Shown here piece by piece: positions 12,837 to 23,579 of a stretch of 64,000 bases of DNA (positions are counted from its first letter, which is position 1; the number at the start of each line of letters is the position of its first letter). This stretch comes from Brassica napus (lineage: Eukaryota; Streptophyta; Magnoliopsida; Brassicales; Brassicaceae): assembly GCF_020379485.1 (NCBI RefSeq), contig NC_063449.1, positions 36,205,473 to 36,269,472 of the forward strand, in the 5' to 3' direction. The position numbers were made by a program, and so were the translations under genes. The notes beneath the pieces are model-generated. The model was not told where the DNA came from, ran no database searches, and saw only the letters and a program-made list of their open reading frames with translations.

Positions 12837-12901
12837 CGGAAGATTATCACAGATGTTTATTTTTATTGATCAAAAGATGTGTTTGATTTCAATCAAACAA
12901 A

Positions 12902-15900
12902 ATGAAACCCGTGTTTGAACGTTACCCTAATTTCTCAAATCGATTTGGGGATTTCTCTTGTAATGGTGAGGAGATGGTAAAGGCGAAGTTCACAAGGAAT
13001 GGAAGGGAGGTAATGATTTTTGGAGCGATGAGGAATTTCGATTACGGGAGTGACGAAGCGGTTCAAGAGTCGAAGAAGGGTGGAGAACGCGATGCTTCTG
13101 TGAGTTTGTCATTGCCGGAGAGATCGAGGATTCGTAAAAGCGTTGAAGGGATATCGATGTTGGCATCTACAGAGGTGTCGAAGGCGTCGAAGACAAGGCG
13201 GGGAACTTCATATGGGTCGCCTGCGTCATCTCCGGAGAAGACCACGAGGAGGGGAACTTCATATGGGTCGCCATCTCCGGTGAAAGCCACGAGGCGTGGT
13301 TCAACTCTGTCTCATAGAGTTTCGAAGAAGCAGAAGGTAAATGTGGCTCCTTCTGGTGATGACAGAGAAGAATGGCCAGAGACTGAGATGTTGGCATCAA
13401 CAGTTGCGAAGAAGACAAGGCGGGGAACTTCATATGGCGGGTCGCCTGTGTCTCCTAGACAATCGAAGAAGCAGAAGGTAAACTCGGAGAGGAGTCTAGG
13501 TGATGATGGAGATGACAGAGAATAATTTCTCCAGATTGAGGAATTTGGGGATATAGGTGATGATGGTAGGGAAGATGAGAACGGTATTGCTGGCATTGAG
13601 GAAGTTGGTTGTACAGATTTGAGTCTTTATTTTGGTGATAAAGCAAAAAATGATGACGGTGAGGTTGATGAAGACGAAGGCGATGATGATGCATGGGATG
13701 ATGATAAAATCCCTGATCTTGTGTCATCAGATGATGAGAATGAAGAGGAGATGAGACCTGCGCAAGCTTACAGAGAAGACACTGATCCAGAGGAGCTCCT
13801 TCAGCTAGGCAAGACATTTTCAGATGCGGAGGACTTCAAACATGCTTGTCTGAGGTATACCCTGAAAACCAGATACAACATTAAGTACTACAGATCCAGT
13901 AGCTTGAAGATGGGTGCAAAATGTGCCGCTGAGATGAGAGATGATGAGGCTCCTTGTCCCTGGATGGTCTACTGTTCATATGATAGGAGGAAACAGAAGT
14001 TGATGGTAAAGACATACGTCAATGACCATAAGTGTGAGAGGACAGGGTATTCCAAGATACTTAAGAGGTCAGCAATTACAAGTCTATTTGCTGAGAGGTT
14101 AAGGCTGAATCCTAAGCTCACGGCAAAGGAGATACAGGCTGAGATATTGAGGGAGTATAAGATGGAAGTTTTAGAAAACTCATGCATTAAGGCCAAGACG
14201 AAGGTGATGAAAGAAAGGAGGAAGACCCATGAGGAGCATTTTGATAAAATCTGGGATTACCAAGCAGAGATATTGAGGAGCAATCCTGGATCAACCATGG
14301 AAATTGAGACCATACCAGGAGCCACGGTTGGAAGCAAGCAGTGGTTCTACAGACTCTACATGTGTTTCCAAGCACAAAAGGAAGCATGGAAGAAGACTTG
14401 TAGGCCTGTTATTGGCTTAGATGGAGCCTTTTTGAAATGGGACATCAAGGGACAGTTGTTGGCTGCGGTTGGAAGAGATGGAGACAATAGGATTGTCCCT
14501 ATTGCTTGGGCTGTAGTGGAGATAGAGAATGATACAAACTGGGATTGGTTTGTGAAGCGTTTGGCCTTGGATTTGGGATTAGAAAATGGGAACGGCTTTG
14601 TTATAATGTCTGACAAACAAAAGGTAAACACTTTGCTTTCATGATACTCAATGCATGTTTGATTCTTGTTTCTGATTTCTTTTTTTTCTGATCTTGTAGG
14701 GATTAGTGAAGGCAGTTCATACCCTCCTTCCAGAAGCTGAGCATAGACAGTGTTGTCGCCATATCTACGAGAACTAGAGGAAAGGTGGAAAAGATCTAAG
14801 GTTACAGAGGTTCTTCTGGTTCATTGCAAGGAGCTACACTCCTGGTATGTTCAACTACAACATGGACGAGCTTAAGAACTATGATCCTGGCGCACATGCA
14901 TCTCTGATAAAGACAAAGCCAGAGACTTGGTCTAGAGCTTTCTTCAAGATAGGCTCCTACTGCAATGATAATCTGAACAACTTGTGTGAGTCCTTTAACA
15001 AGACCATCAGGGAGCCTAGGAAGAAACCTCTGCTAGACATGTTAGAGGAGATAAGGCGCCAATGTATGACTAGGAACTACAATAGGTCTAAGATGGCTAA
15101 GGACATGAAGACTAGGTTCACCCCGAAGACACATAAAGAGTTAGACAGGGTTGAGAAGAAGTCAAAAGAATGTAGTCTGCGTTGGGCAATTGGGCCAGAG
15201 ACTGAGATGGAAGATAGAGACCAGTCATATGTGGTGAATTTGGAGAATGAGACTTGTGCATGTCGAAGCTGGCAAATGAATGGTATTCCATGCATCCATG
15301 CTGCTAAGGTCATCCTTGGCGTGGGAAGAAAACTCTCTGAATTTGTTGCTCCTTTCTACACAACCTCTAAGTGGCGTGAAACCTATAGTTTTGGGATCAG
15401 ACCTGCAAATGGGATGATAGAGTGGCCTCGGACCAATAGATTAGGTGTGATTCCACCACCTAATCGAAATGGCAAGCCTGGTAGGCCTAAAAACCATGAT
15501 CGAAAGAAGGGAACCAATGAGACAGTGTCTACTACCAAGCTGAGTCGTGCGAACAGGGTAATGACATGCTCTAATTGCAAAGAAGAAGGGCACTACAAGA
15601 ATACATGTCGGAAGGCTTTTGTTGAGAGCCCACCTAAGAAACCAAGAGGCAGACCAAGAAAATATCAGGTTAGGGTCTTAGTTTCTATCTCATTGTTTTT
15701 TAGCTCTCGGTAATGTGTCTAACAATTCATTTATATGTTGCAGGGACTACACTTTGGCGAGTCACAAGCTCAATCCTTAGAAGCTCAAACCTCACAAAAT
15801 CAATCCTCACAAGCTCAAGCATCACCATGGGAAGTTCCTCAATCTTCACAAGGTCAATCCTCACAAGCTCAACCATCACGATGGGAAGTTCCTCAATCCT

Positions 15901-15950
15901 CACAAGCTGAAGCATCACAGACAGCAGCGTGGGGAAGATGGTTTTTTTAG
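12902..15950 (+). pseudogene. MULE transposase (MURA-like), broken by two nonsense codons
   Basis: Exons about 12902-14623, 14700-15668 and 15744-15950, with GT..AG introns. The N-terminal region has repeats built on TRRGTSYG, then an Asp/Glu-rich stretch. Next come a MuDR-type N-terminal domain, the catalytic MULE domain (VIGLDGAFLKWDIKGQLLAA, later MSDKQKG), a SWIM zinc finger (CACRSWQMNGIPCIHA) and a CCHC knuckle (CSNCKEEGHYKNTC). The last exon is Gln/Ser-rich. An intact protein would excise and reinsert the element in the nucleus. TAA at 13523-13525 breaks the acidic region (the duplicate at 33 kb has GAA there), and TAG at 14775-14777 replaces an expected Trp after the second catalytic Asp. 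No other frame damage was seen, so the element died recently. Confidence 0.9.
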
Positions 15951-16291
15951 ATGCTTGTGTGTTGTTTATGATGGTCTCTGTCTGAATGCTTTCGTTGTGT
16001 GTTGTTTATGATGGTGTCTCTGTCTGAATGCTTTTGGAACAAGAACTACCTTTTTCTTTCTTCTCTTCCTGCTGTTTTAATTTGAAACTCTCAATGAAGA
16101 TAGTGTTGGTTATTATCTTTGTGTTTTCATCATGTTGTTTATCTTGATGGTCTGTTCATTGGTGTGTTCATTTGTCCTTCTATAAACAATCAAGAAGTAA
16201 AACATAAACATTACTGAAACATTGTCTTAAAACATAGCCTTACATGAACCATGATTCTTACATAAACATAACCTTACATAAACAGAGTCTC
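15951..16291. other. Space between the two MULE genes
   Basis: Convergent 3' flanks of transposase and GRF gene. GTGTGTTGTTTATGATGGT occurs twice (about 15957 and 15999). No gene seen. Confidence 0.6.
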
Positions 16292-16943
16292 CTAGTAGCT
16301 ATTCATAGACAACCCATCTGCTTTGTCAAACATGATCAACACAAGACATATCACAACGCCTAAACAAACCACCGAAAAACCCACTTTCATGATCACATTC
16401 AGCTTCTTAAGTTCATTGCTCGCATTCCTGACATCTTCTTTCAACTCTTCCTCCACGGTTTTCATGCTTTCGATCTCCATTTTAATTTTCATAACATCTG
16501 ATGCAAAGCACTCAACTTTTGGCAATGCATCTTGAACCTCTTCGTAGACAGCTTCATCTACCCATTTATACAAGTGATCCTAGACACAAATCATGAACAC
16601 AATCTTTATGTTCAAACAATTTCTCACTGACTACCTAGCCATTGAATCTTATGTTCTTTTCTTAAACACAATCAAATTAAACACTTACATTTTGAAACGT
16701 TGGGCATCTAAAGAAAGTTCTTCCTGGATTGACCTTCGTTTTTGATGTGTATATCCCAGTTCTTCGACCACAGCCGCATTGCTCCGGGATACCACGAATT
16801 CCCATCGTATTCACAGACGAATCCTCACAACCCGAACTCATCATGCGATACTCGAAGAAGGAGAGATGAGAATCGAGATTCTTAAGGACGAGATCGAAGA
16901 GAATCGAGCTTGAATCGCGAACTGGATTTATGATTTCGCCCAT
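16292..16943 (-). CDS. GRF-type zinc-finger, coiled-coil, C-terminal membrane-anchor protein carried by the MULE
   Basis: Two exons, 16689-16943 and 16292-16579 (543 nt, 180 aa), with GT..AG borders and matching phase. Residues ~54-85 form a GRF zinc finger (CGCGRRTGIYTSKTKVNPGR, then TFFRCP). The HLYKWVDEAVYEE motif completes it across the splice junction. A charged coiled coil follows (KIKMEIESMKTVEEELKEDV), then one hydrophobic helix near the C-terminus (VGFSVVCLGVVICLVLIMF). The layout suggests a tail-anchored, nucleic-acid-binding protein. The gene lies inside the MULE on the opposite strand to the transposase and its frame is intact. GRF fingers bind single-stranded nucleic acid in some proteins; the role here is unknown. 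The same architecture recurs in the Harbinger-type element at 61811-62462. Confidence 0.8.
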
Positions 16944-17046
16944 TTAGGGTTTATACCAATCGGAGGAGAAAACGCCGTCGTTTCTTTTTGATTCATTTAA
17001 CTCGGATTCAAAGAGAATAAAAGAAACTGTGTTCGTATATCCATTG

Positions 17047-17118
17047 CAAAGTCCACTAGCTCAGTGGCAAAAACCCCTACCATTAAACCCGAGCGCACGA
17101 GTTCGAGTCGATGGAACC
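17047..17118 (+). repeat. tRNA-like pol III boxes, right TIR, inner copy
   Basis: CTAGCTCAGTGGC (A-box-like) and GAGTTCGAGTC (B-box-like) on the plus strand, pointing out of the element. The B box has drifted from the consensus more than in the left TIR. Confidence 0.55.
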
Positions 17119-17221
17119 CCATCTTTTTAATAAAAAAGTTAATATAAAACGTGTCGTTTCATTAATTTGTCTTTAACTCGGATTCGAAGAATAAAAGAAA
17201 TTGTGTTCGTAAATCTATTGC

Positions 17222-17288
17222 AAAGTCCACTAGCTCAGTGGCAAAAACCCCTACCATTAAACCCGAGTACACGAGTTCGAGCCGTTGG
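17222..17288 (+). repeat. tRNA-like pol III boxes, right TIR, outer copy
   Basis: Second copy of the tRNA-like block, from the 176-bp tandem duplication. The A-box-like TAGCTCAGTGG is identical; the B-box-like region reads GAGTTCGAGCC. Confidence 0.55.
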
Positions 17289-17565
17289 AAACCCATATTT
17301 TTAATAACACAGCTATATAAACGACGTCGTTTGTCTTTAATCAGACAAAGTGATGAAACGACGTCGTATACTTTAACACCCAAAATTAACGTCCGCTTAA
17401 TTAACAGTTAACTCGGTTAACGGTGTGTTAATCTGGTCAGTCAATCGTAAGTTTCTTAATAAACCCGAAAAGTCAACAAAAGTTCAGGATTTTATTGGCT
17501 AGCCCATATGTCCAGGTTTCTTTTGGCAATTCCCGCAAAGTTCAGTGTTTTTTTTGCCGCAAAAA

Positions 17566-18283
17566 CCTTTAAATGTCCCTCCCATACTACATTTACAAAA
17601 GGATTTTGTCTCATTTTCCATTTTAGATGAAGATACTAGAAGATGTGATAAGCTACTATAAAATGAAAGACAATTGTCAATAATAGCACATTTTGAGTTT
17701 TTGTCTCAAAAAATGACATTAGAAAAAAAATCACAAAAATGACATTCATTAAAAGATAAAATATCTCTAATACCCTTGGTATAAAATTAAATAAACAAAC
17801 AAAAATAAATAAAATAAAAAAATGAAAAAGTAATTATTTTTATAATTTCAGATTATATGGTTTCAGATTCAAAACTTTTTATAATTTTTTTGAAACTTTT
17901 TTTTCAAATTTTTTTTTTCAAATTTTCTTTTTATAATTTAAAAATATTTTTTGAAACTGTTTTTAAAATTTTTATTTTTGATTTTTTAGTATTTATTTTT
18001 TATTTTTTATTTTATAAAATTTTAAACTCTAATTCCAAAATCTCACTCCTTGACTCTAAACCCTATGATTTGGATTAATTAACCCAATAAGTATAATTGT
18101 ATATTTACCTTTTTAATGAAACTTATTTTTGTGACTTTGAGTTTTTAGTGCTAGTTTGGATACAAAAACTTGATCGGTTCTATTCTAATATTTTTCTGGT
18201 TTTTTGACTTTTTTCCAATAATAAACTATAAACGACAAGTCTCCTGTTTCTTTTTCAATCATTCACACAAGAAACTTATCTTA
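17566..18283. other. AT-rich spacer
   Basis: Mostly T- and A-runs (17860-18020 is nearly pure A/T). An open frame of 73 codons there is low-complexity Phe/Ile/Lys and is not credible as a gene. Nothing else seen. Confidence 0.6.
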
Positions 18284-18510
18284 GAGCATGATTATCCGGG
18301 ATTTTTAGTGAGTTTCTTAATACGTGGACCCCCACAAAACCCTTAAGGATCGGTTACAAAAACTACTAATTAAGAACCGATTTTAGTGAGTTTCTTACAC
18401 TGTTCGCGAGCTCCACTGACTTGTGGCGGTCCACGATTGGTTTGCTTTTAATTTTCTTTTTTTTTTGTTTTTTTTAAAAATTATTGGGTTTCTTAGGGAT
18501 AATCACGGTC
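18284..18510. mobile_element. Tourist-like MITE upstream of the BAHD gene
   Basis: The left end GAGCATGATTATCC and the right end GGGATAATCACGGTC are inverted repeats, flanked on both sides by TTA (18281-18283 and 18511-18513). Inside are two GTGAGTTTCTTA blocks and GGTCCACGATTGGTTTG. A relative sits at 58937-59183. The insertion ends 35 bp before the BAHD start codon. Confidence 0.8.
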
Positions 18511-18545
18511 TTATCTCTGGTTTATTTCTCTTTCCTGTAACATCA

Positions 18546-19918
18546 ATGACAATAGTCGTTGTTGAGGTCACCCGAGTCATCCCCGCCGCTGACTCGGTCC
18601 TAAACTCGCCCAACTCGCTCAAAATTCCGTTGACTTTCTTCGATCTACCATGGCTACGATTCAACCCAGTCAAGCGAGTCTTCTTCTACAGGCTCACCGA
18701 GTCAACTCGTGAGAATTTCCACTCCTTCATCCTCCCCAAGCTCAAACTCTCCCTTTCCCTCGTCCTCGCCAGCTACCTCCCTCTCTCCGGCCGCATCACC
18801 TGGGACCCAAACGACCCCGCACCGAGCATCGTCGTCTCTCCAAACGACGCCGTGTCGTTGACCGTCGCCGAGAGCGAAGCTGATTTTTCCCTTCTTTCCG
18901 GCTATGGTCAACGTCCAGTCACCGAGTTACACACCTTGGCACCCGAGTTAACCTTTTCCGATGACTCAGCATCGGTTTATTCTCTGCAGATCACGTTGTT
19001 CCCTGACCACGGATTCTCCATCGGCTTCGCAGCACACCACTCCGTTTTCGACGGAAAAACGGCAACCATGTTCGTTATAAAGCTTGGGCCCACTTGTGCA
19101 AACAACACTTAGAAGAAGGGAACAAAGTCAACTCTCTTCTTCCGGAGAATCTAACTCCGTCTCTTGACTGGTCGTGGCTCACCGGTCTAACCGGACTCAA
19201 CGAGAAGATGGTCGAGGTTGTTACAACTATGAAAGGGAGAAGCCTGTGTCCGATTCCCGCCAAGGAACTCGAAGACGAAGTCGTTCTATCCACGCTCGTG
19301 CTGTCTCGCGATGACGTGGAGAGACTCCGGGAGAGAATCAAGAGCCAATCACCGAGTCAATACCAGAGGCTCCACGTGTCTACTTTTGTCATCGCGTACG
19401 CCTACGTGTGGACCTGCCTTGTGAAGGCGCGTGGAGGAAACATGGAGAGGTACGTGACTTTCTTGTTTATGGGAGACTTCAGAGAGCGGTTGGATCCGCC
19501 GCTTCCAGCGACCTACTTGGGGAACTGCGTGTTTCCGGCGGGTAGCTACAAACGCAAGGCGGCGGAATTTGGGGAGGAGAGAGGGTTTTTGACGGCGGTG
19601 GAGATCCTCAGTGAACTGGTGAAAGGCTTGAGTTCGCGGAAGATAGAAACGATTCTGGAGGAGTTTAGGGCTATATTCAGTTGCAAGGGCGAGAGCTCAC
19701 AGTTCGGGACGGTAGCTGGATCGACCCGGTTGGGAGTATACGAGTCGGATTTCGGGTGGGGAAGACCGGTTAAGAGTGATGTTATCTCTATCGAAGGAGA
19801 GAGAATCTCAATGGGAGAGAGACGTGACGGATCAGGTGGCGTCGAGATTGGAGTGTGCCTGAAGAAGTCTGAAATGGACAAGGTCATTGCTTTGTTTAAT
19901 AATGGTCTACAAAACTAA
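18546..19918 (+). pseudogene. BAHD acyltransferase, phenolic-glucoside malonyltransferase-like, one frameshift
   Basis: Intronless and nearly full length: start MTIVVVEVTRV at 18546, end near NNGLQN at 19918. It has both BAHD signatures: HHSVFDG (catalytic His and Asp, about 19032) and DFGWG (about 19750). The sequence resembles PMAT1/PMAT2 (At5g39050 group), cytosolic enzymes that transfer malonyl from malonyl-CoA to phenolic glucosides. A single frameshift at about 19071-19079, ten codons after the HHxxxD box, moves the frame; downstream it resumes KAWAHLCKQHL in another frame. The rest is clean, so this is either a young pseudogene or an assembly error. A MITE sits where the core promoter should be, which supports loss of function. 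Confidence 0.85.
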
Positions 19919-20035
19919 ACGGCTTTCTTTGTTCTGACAAATTCTCATTAAGGCAAGATCATTGAGTGTTTTGGGCTGCTGTCATGTGTTTAGATTATTG
20001 TTGTCTGGTACGATATGTTTGTATTATTTGTGTTG
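19919..20035. other. 3' flank of BAHD gene
   Basis: Short AT-rich 3' flank; nothing else recognised. Confidence 0.5.
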
Positions 20036-20960
20036 GACCAATTAAACCAATTGGGTTTAATTAAAATATGTGAATAACAAATGATTGGGCTGTGTGCCTA
20101 AGAGCCCACTTATGTGTGGTTAATGAAATGAAAATTGCAAAGTCCCACATCGGGAAGGAAGAGAAGAGTCGAGCTGTATATATATGCACTCACACATACA
20201 ATGTGTTAAACGGCTCAGAGAAAGAGAGGGTTTTTCATACGCGCGTTGCCGCCGCCGCCCGGCCCGGCCCTGCCTTGCTCGATAAAAATTATATTTTTTG
20301 GACCAAGTAAAGCTCAACGTTTTACCATTTATTTCAGAAAAAAACAACATACAATTTTATTTAAAACGACAAGTAGTTTGTCTAGAAAATAAAAATGTCA
20401 TGCATATTATCTTCTCGAAAGTTTTAAACGAGATAAGAGAGAGTATTGAGGAAGAAGTTTCGGAACTCAACTTCCCACGATCTCCGCGAGATTCTCACCC
20501 ACGTACAGCAGCTGTTGCGGGAAGTGGGTCATCTCCGTCTCTTTAAATATCGCCTCTCATCTTCATTCATTTCTTAACTTTTTCACCGCAAAACACCAGC
20601 AAAAACTCCTACGCGTAAGTCTAGAGAGTGTTTCGTAGATTATCAGTTCGTAGAGGTTCTTCACGAGTGCCGCGTGATAACCTTACATGGTTTTATCCTG
20701 GGACTCATATAGATCCGTCGCACTAACGGAGCAAATATTAAGAGTTAAGAAAAGAGATTCGTCTCGACTCCATGGTTTCGTTTCCATTTCGGTTTTGAAT
20801 CGTCTATTTTTTCCTTAACATCGTATTTATATTATCGTTAGTATCGAACCGGTTTTACGGCTTCTACAATTTGTTCGTTGCTAAGGTCTGGGTGGGTAGA
20901 GAGAAACCTTGTGATACAAGGAAGGTTGTCTTCGTACCTGGAATATTCATACCGAAGCTT
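20036..20960 (+). mobile_element. LTR-like retrotransposon remnant
   Basis: Begins near TGTTGGACCAATTAAACC. It contains AAAGTCCCACATCGGG (a word frequent in Brassica LTRs and TRIMs), a TATA-like TGTATATATATGC, a GC-rich CCGCCGCCCGGCCCGGCC patch, a second TTTAAATATCGCC TATA-like word near 20545, and a leader-like run to the RPL27A pseudogene. No internal retroviral domains, partner LTR or clean ends were found, so it may be a solo or broken LTR. Confidence 0.4.
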
Positions 20961-21002
20961 GTCTTTGTCTCTTTAGATTGGGTTTGGTCTTCAAAAACTC
21001 AC

Positions 21003-21650
<648 letters not shown>

Positions 21651-22112
21651 CGTTATAATGCTTGTCTAGATTGGTTAGCTTTCATGTTTAGTTTGCTTAA
21701 TAATTATCGATCACGCAAAACTGCTGTCGAGATGTGTAGTTTGGACTTTGGATATAATTGACAGTTCAAAAGCAGAAAAAACAGGAAGCGTCTTGATGCC
21801 TCTCCCCCTTCCCCTCCATCCATCATGCAGTAATGCTTAATGTTTGGTTTACTAAACGTGTTTCTCTAGTTACCTTTGCTATTAGTCCTTTCCTCTGATT
21901 GTTGATGAGCTTGTTTATGAAAATCTTGTGGAGTCGCGTTAGCTGCTAAAATGTTCAAACTGTGTTAGTTGTCCAAATCGAAGTATTAAATTATGTGTTA
22001 AACTGTGTTAAAATAAGCCAATTACGCAATACAAATCTATAACATATTCAATAACAATCCATAGAAAGTATGATGGGATTTATAAATCAGAATATAATAT
22101 ATATTATAAACA
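21651..22112. other. Intergenic
   Basis: No gene, repeat or motif that I can support; moderately AT-rich. Confidence 0.5.
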
Positions 22113-22125
22113 CACATGACAAAAC

Positions 22126-23199
22126 GCCGTCGGCGATAAGAAGAGAGAAAAAGTAGATTTGGGTTTGGGTCCGGCGCACGGTCAGCGTGTGAGCGAACAT
22201 GCCGGCATCGGAGCCTTTTTTTCTCACTTTAGTTTGTTCGTTCTTTGCTTCTCCTTTGACTCCACTTCCCTACCGCTTTGTCTGAGCTCTGATCCGGTTT
22301 CCATCCTACGTCGTTAGCTCGCTAAGTCGAACAACAAATGATAGCTCTGCTACTGGAGTCAAGGCGCGGTAATGTGGCGGGTTCTCGCGTGGTGAAGTTG
22401 GCTTGTCAGGTTTCCAGAGAAAATCTCTCTTGCGGTTCAGTCTTCGTCTCGTCTCAGGGATGGTAAACATTCTTGTTGGGCCTTAGTGTATGGCTTTCTG
22501 GTTTTGACTTGAGCAAAAGTGTAAGCGGTGAGTGTTAATGATGTGATTGTGTGTGGTTGGTGTGGGGTGTGTGGTATGCAAGAGAGGTCTAACACCTTTG
22601 AGAAGATTCGGGTTTGTTTCGCTACTATCTCCGTGTTTTGGAGTCTTTCTCCTGGCCTTTGAATAAGTGTCTTTTCCGGATTGTCTTCTGCCTCTCGTGT
22701 CTTCGGTGACTTCGGTTAATGGAAGCTTTATAAAGAGGTTGAGACTGTTGATTCTCCGACGAAGGTTCAGTTGAGAAGGGAGCTTAATTTCCAAGCATTT
22801 GTTTGTTTGCTTCTTTGTTGGTATTTGGTGTTAGGCTTGCGAGTTCTTGTTTAGTTTCGTGAATTGAAGGTTCAGGTTTTTCTTAGTCTTATGTCGGTGT
22901 TGAAGGCAATGACATCGTTTTTTTCTCTTGTGCAGTTCACGACAAGTTGTCCGGCTCGTCAAAGCTCAGAAGTCTTATTTCTATTTCCCCTCTTAAGGTT
23001 TGTTTTCGAGACTAGATGCAAAATTGAAGATTAATTTTGTGTTCACAATAGTTTTTCTATGGAATCAGTTGTTTGTGTTTGAGCTTTTCCATTGTAGGCT
23101 ATGTTTCAGGGAATGTTAAGTTGTTTCTGCCGGATTTAGTTTATTACCTCTGTATGTTTCTCTATTTCTTCAATCAAAACCAGTTGGCAAAAAAAAAAG
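22126..23199 (+). mobile_element. LINE-like retroposon, non-coding, with 13-bp target duplication
   Basis: Direct repeats CACATGACAAAAC at 22113-22125 and 23200-23212 flank 1.07 kb that ends in CAGTTGGC plus a run of ten A. Long target duplication plus A-tail is the mark of LINE-type retroposition. The insert has a GC-richer left part and a T-rich right part, and no long frame. It could be a 5'-truncated LINE, a LINE with decayed coding sequence, or a retroposed transcript. I recognise no protein domain. Confidence 0.7.
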
Positions 23200-23212
23200 C
23201 ACATGACAAAAC

Positions 23213-23579
23213 AAGTTACTTTTTAATATTCAGATGAGATTTGCCAAGACACAAAAAAAAACTTTTAGACATAAACAATTTCATTAAGGAATTATTAACA
23301 ATAAATAACATCGTCAAATGAGAAAAAAGGAGATTAGATCTCGCCTCTTGGAACCACCGCCACTCTGGAACAGCTCCTCGGCTTAACCACACGGTCCACA
23401 CCACACACAGAGTGAATATCCGAAAACAACCTGCAATGAAAACTGCAAGAATTATATACGAAAACAAAGAAACGAGCAGCCCTATTACACCACTGCCGAG
23501 TACCGAAAGCGGCAGTACCGAAAGCGACAAACAGAGTTCAAAAAAGATCGAAATAGTATATACAGAAAAAAAATAAAAA
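23213..23579. other. Intergenic, unassigned minus-strand frame
   Basis: A minus-strand frame of 104 codons (23216-23530) encodes hydrophobic residues (VLGSGVIGLLVSLFSYIILA) and contains a short duplication (GTACCGAAAGCG twice). I do not recognise it, and no splice partners are evident. Weak candidate for a fragment of a membrane protein. Confidence 0.3.

Larger units (their letters stand above)
12493..17565. mobile_element. Mutator-like element (MULE) with long TIRs and two genes
   Basis: Both ends carry the same inverted sequence. The left reads GGCCAAAAAAACACTGAACT then TTGCGGGAATTGCC; the right ends GGCAATTCCCGCAAAGTTC then AGTG and a T run to GCCGC. Homology continues inward for about 340 bp on each side. 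Inside are a plus-strand transposase (12902-15950, broken) and a minus-strand GRF zinc-finger gene (16292-16943). Long TIRs and a MURA-type transposase define the class. I could not identify a clean 9-11 bp target duplication. The left 1.4 kb, including TIR and transposase N-terminus, is duplicated at 32155-33593. Confidence 0.85.
17000..17565 (-). repeat. MULE right terminal inverted repeat with internal tandem duplication
   Basis: Reverse-complement partner of the left TIR, with the outer end at about 17562. Its inner part is duplicated in tandem with a period of about 176 bp: ACTCGGATTC, AAAGTCCACTAGCTCAGTGG, ACCATTAAACCCGAG and ACGAGTTCGAG occur at 17000-17120 and again at 17176-17290. 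The right end therefore has two tRNA-like blocks and the left end has one. Confidence 0.8.

Noticed and set aside
13063..13817. Minus-strand frames of 75-120 codons opposite the MULE transposase N-terminus
   Set aside because: Antisense shadows of the TRRGTSYG repeats and acidic stretch.
17857..18078. 73-codon plus-strand frame
   Set aside because: Pure A/T low-complexity sequence; Phe/Ile/Lys homopolymer-like translation.
20226..20290. GC-rich CCGCCGCCCGG patch as rRNA or CpG-island-like promoter
   Set aside because: Too short and without rRNA similarity that I recognise; more likely part of the LTR-like remnant.
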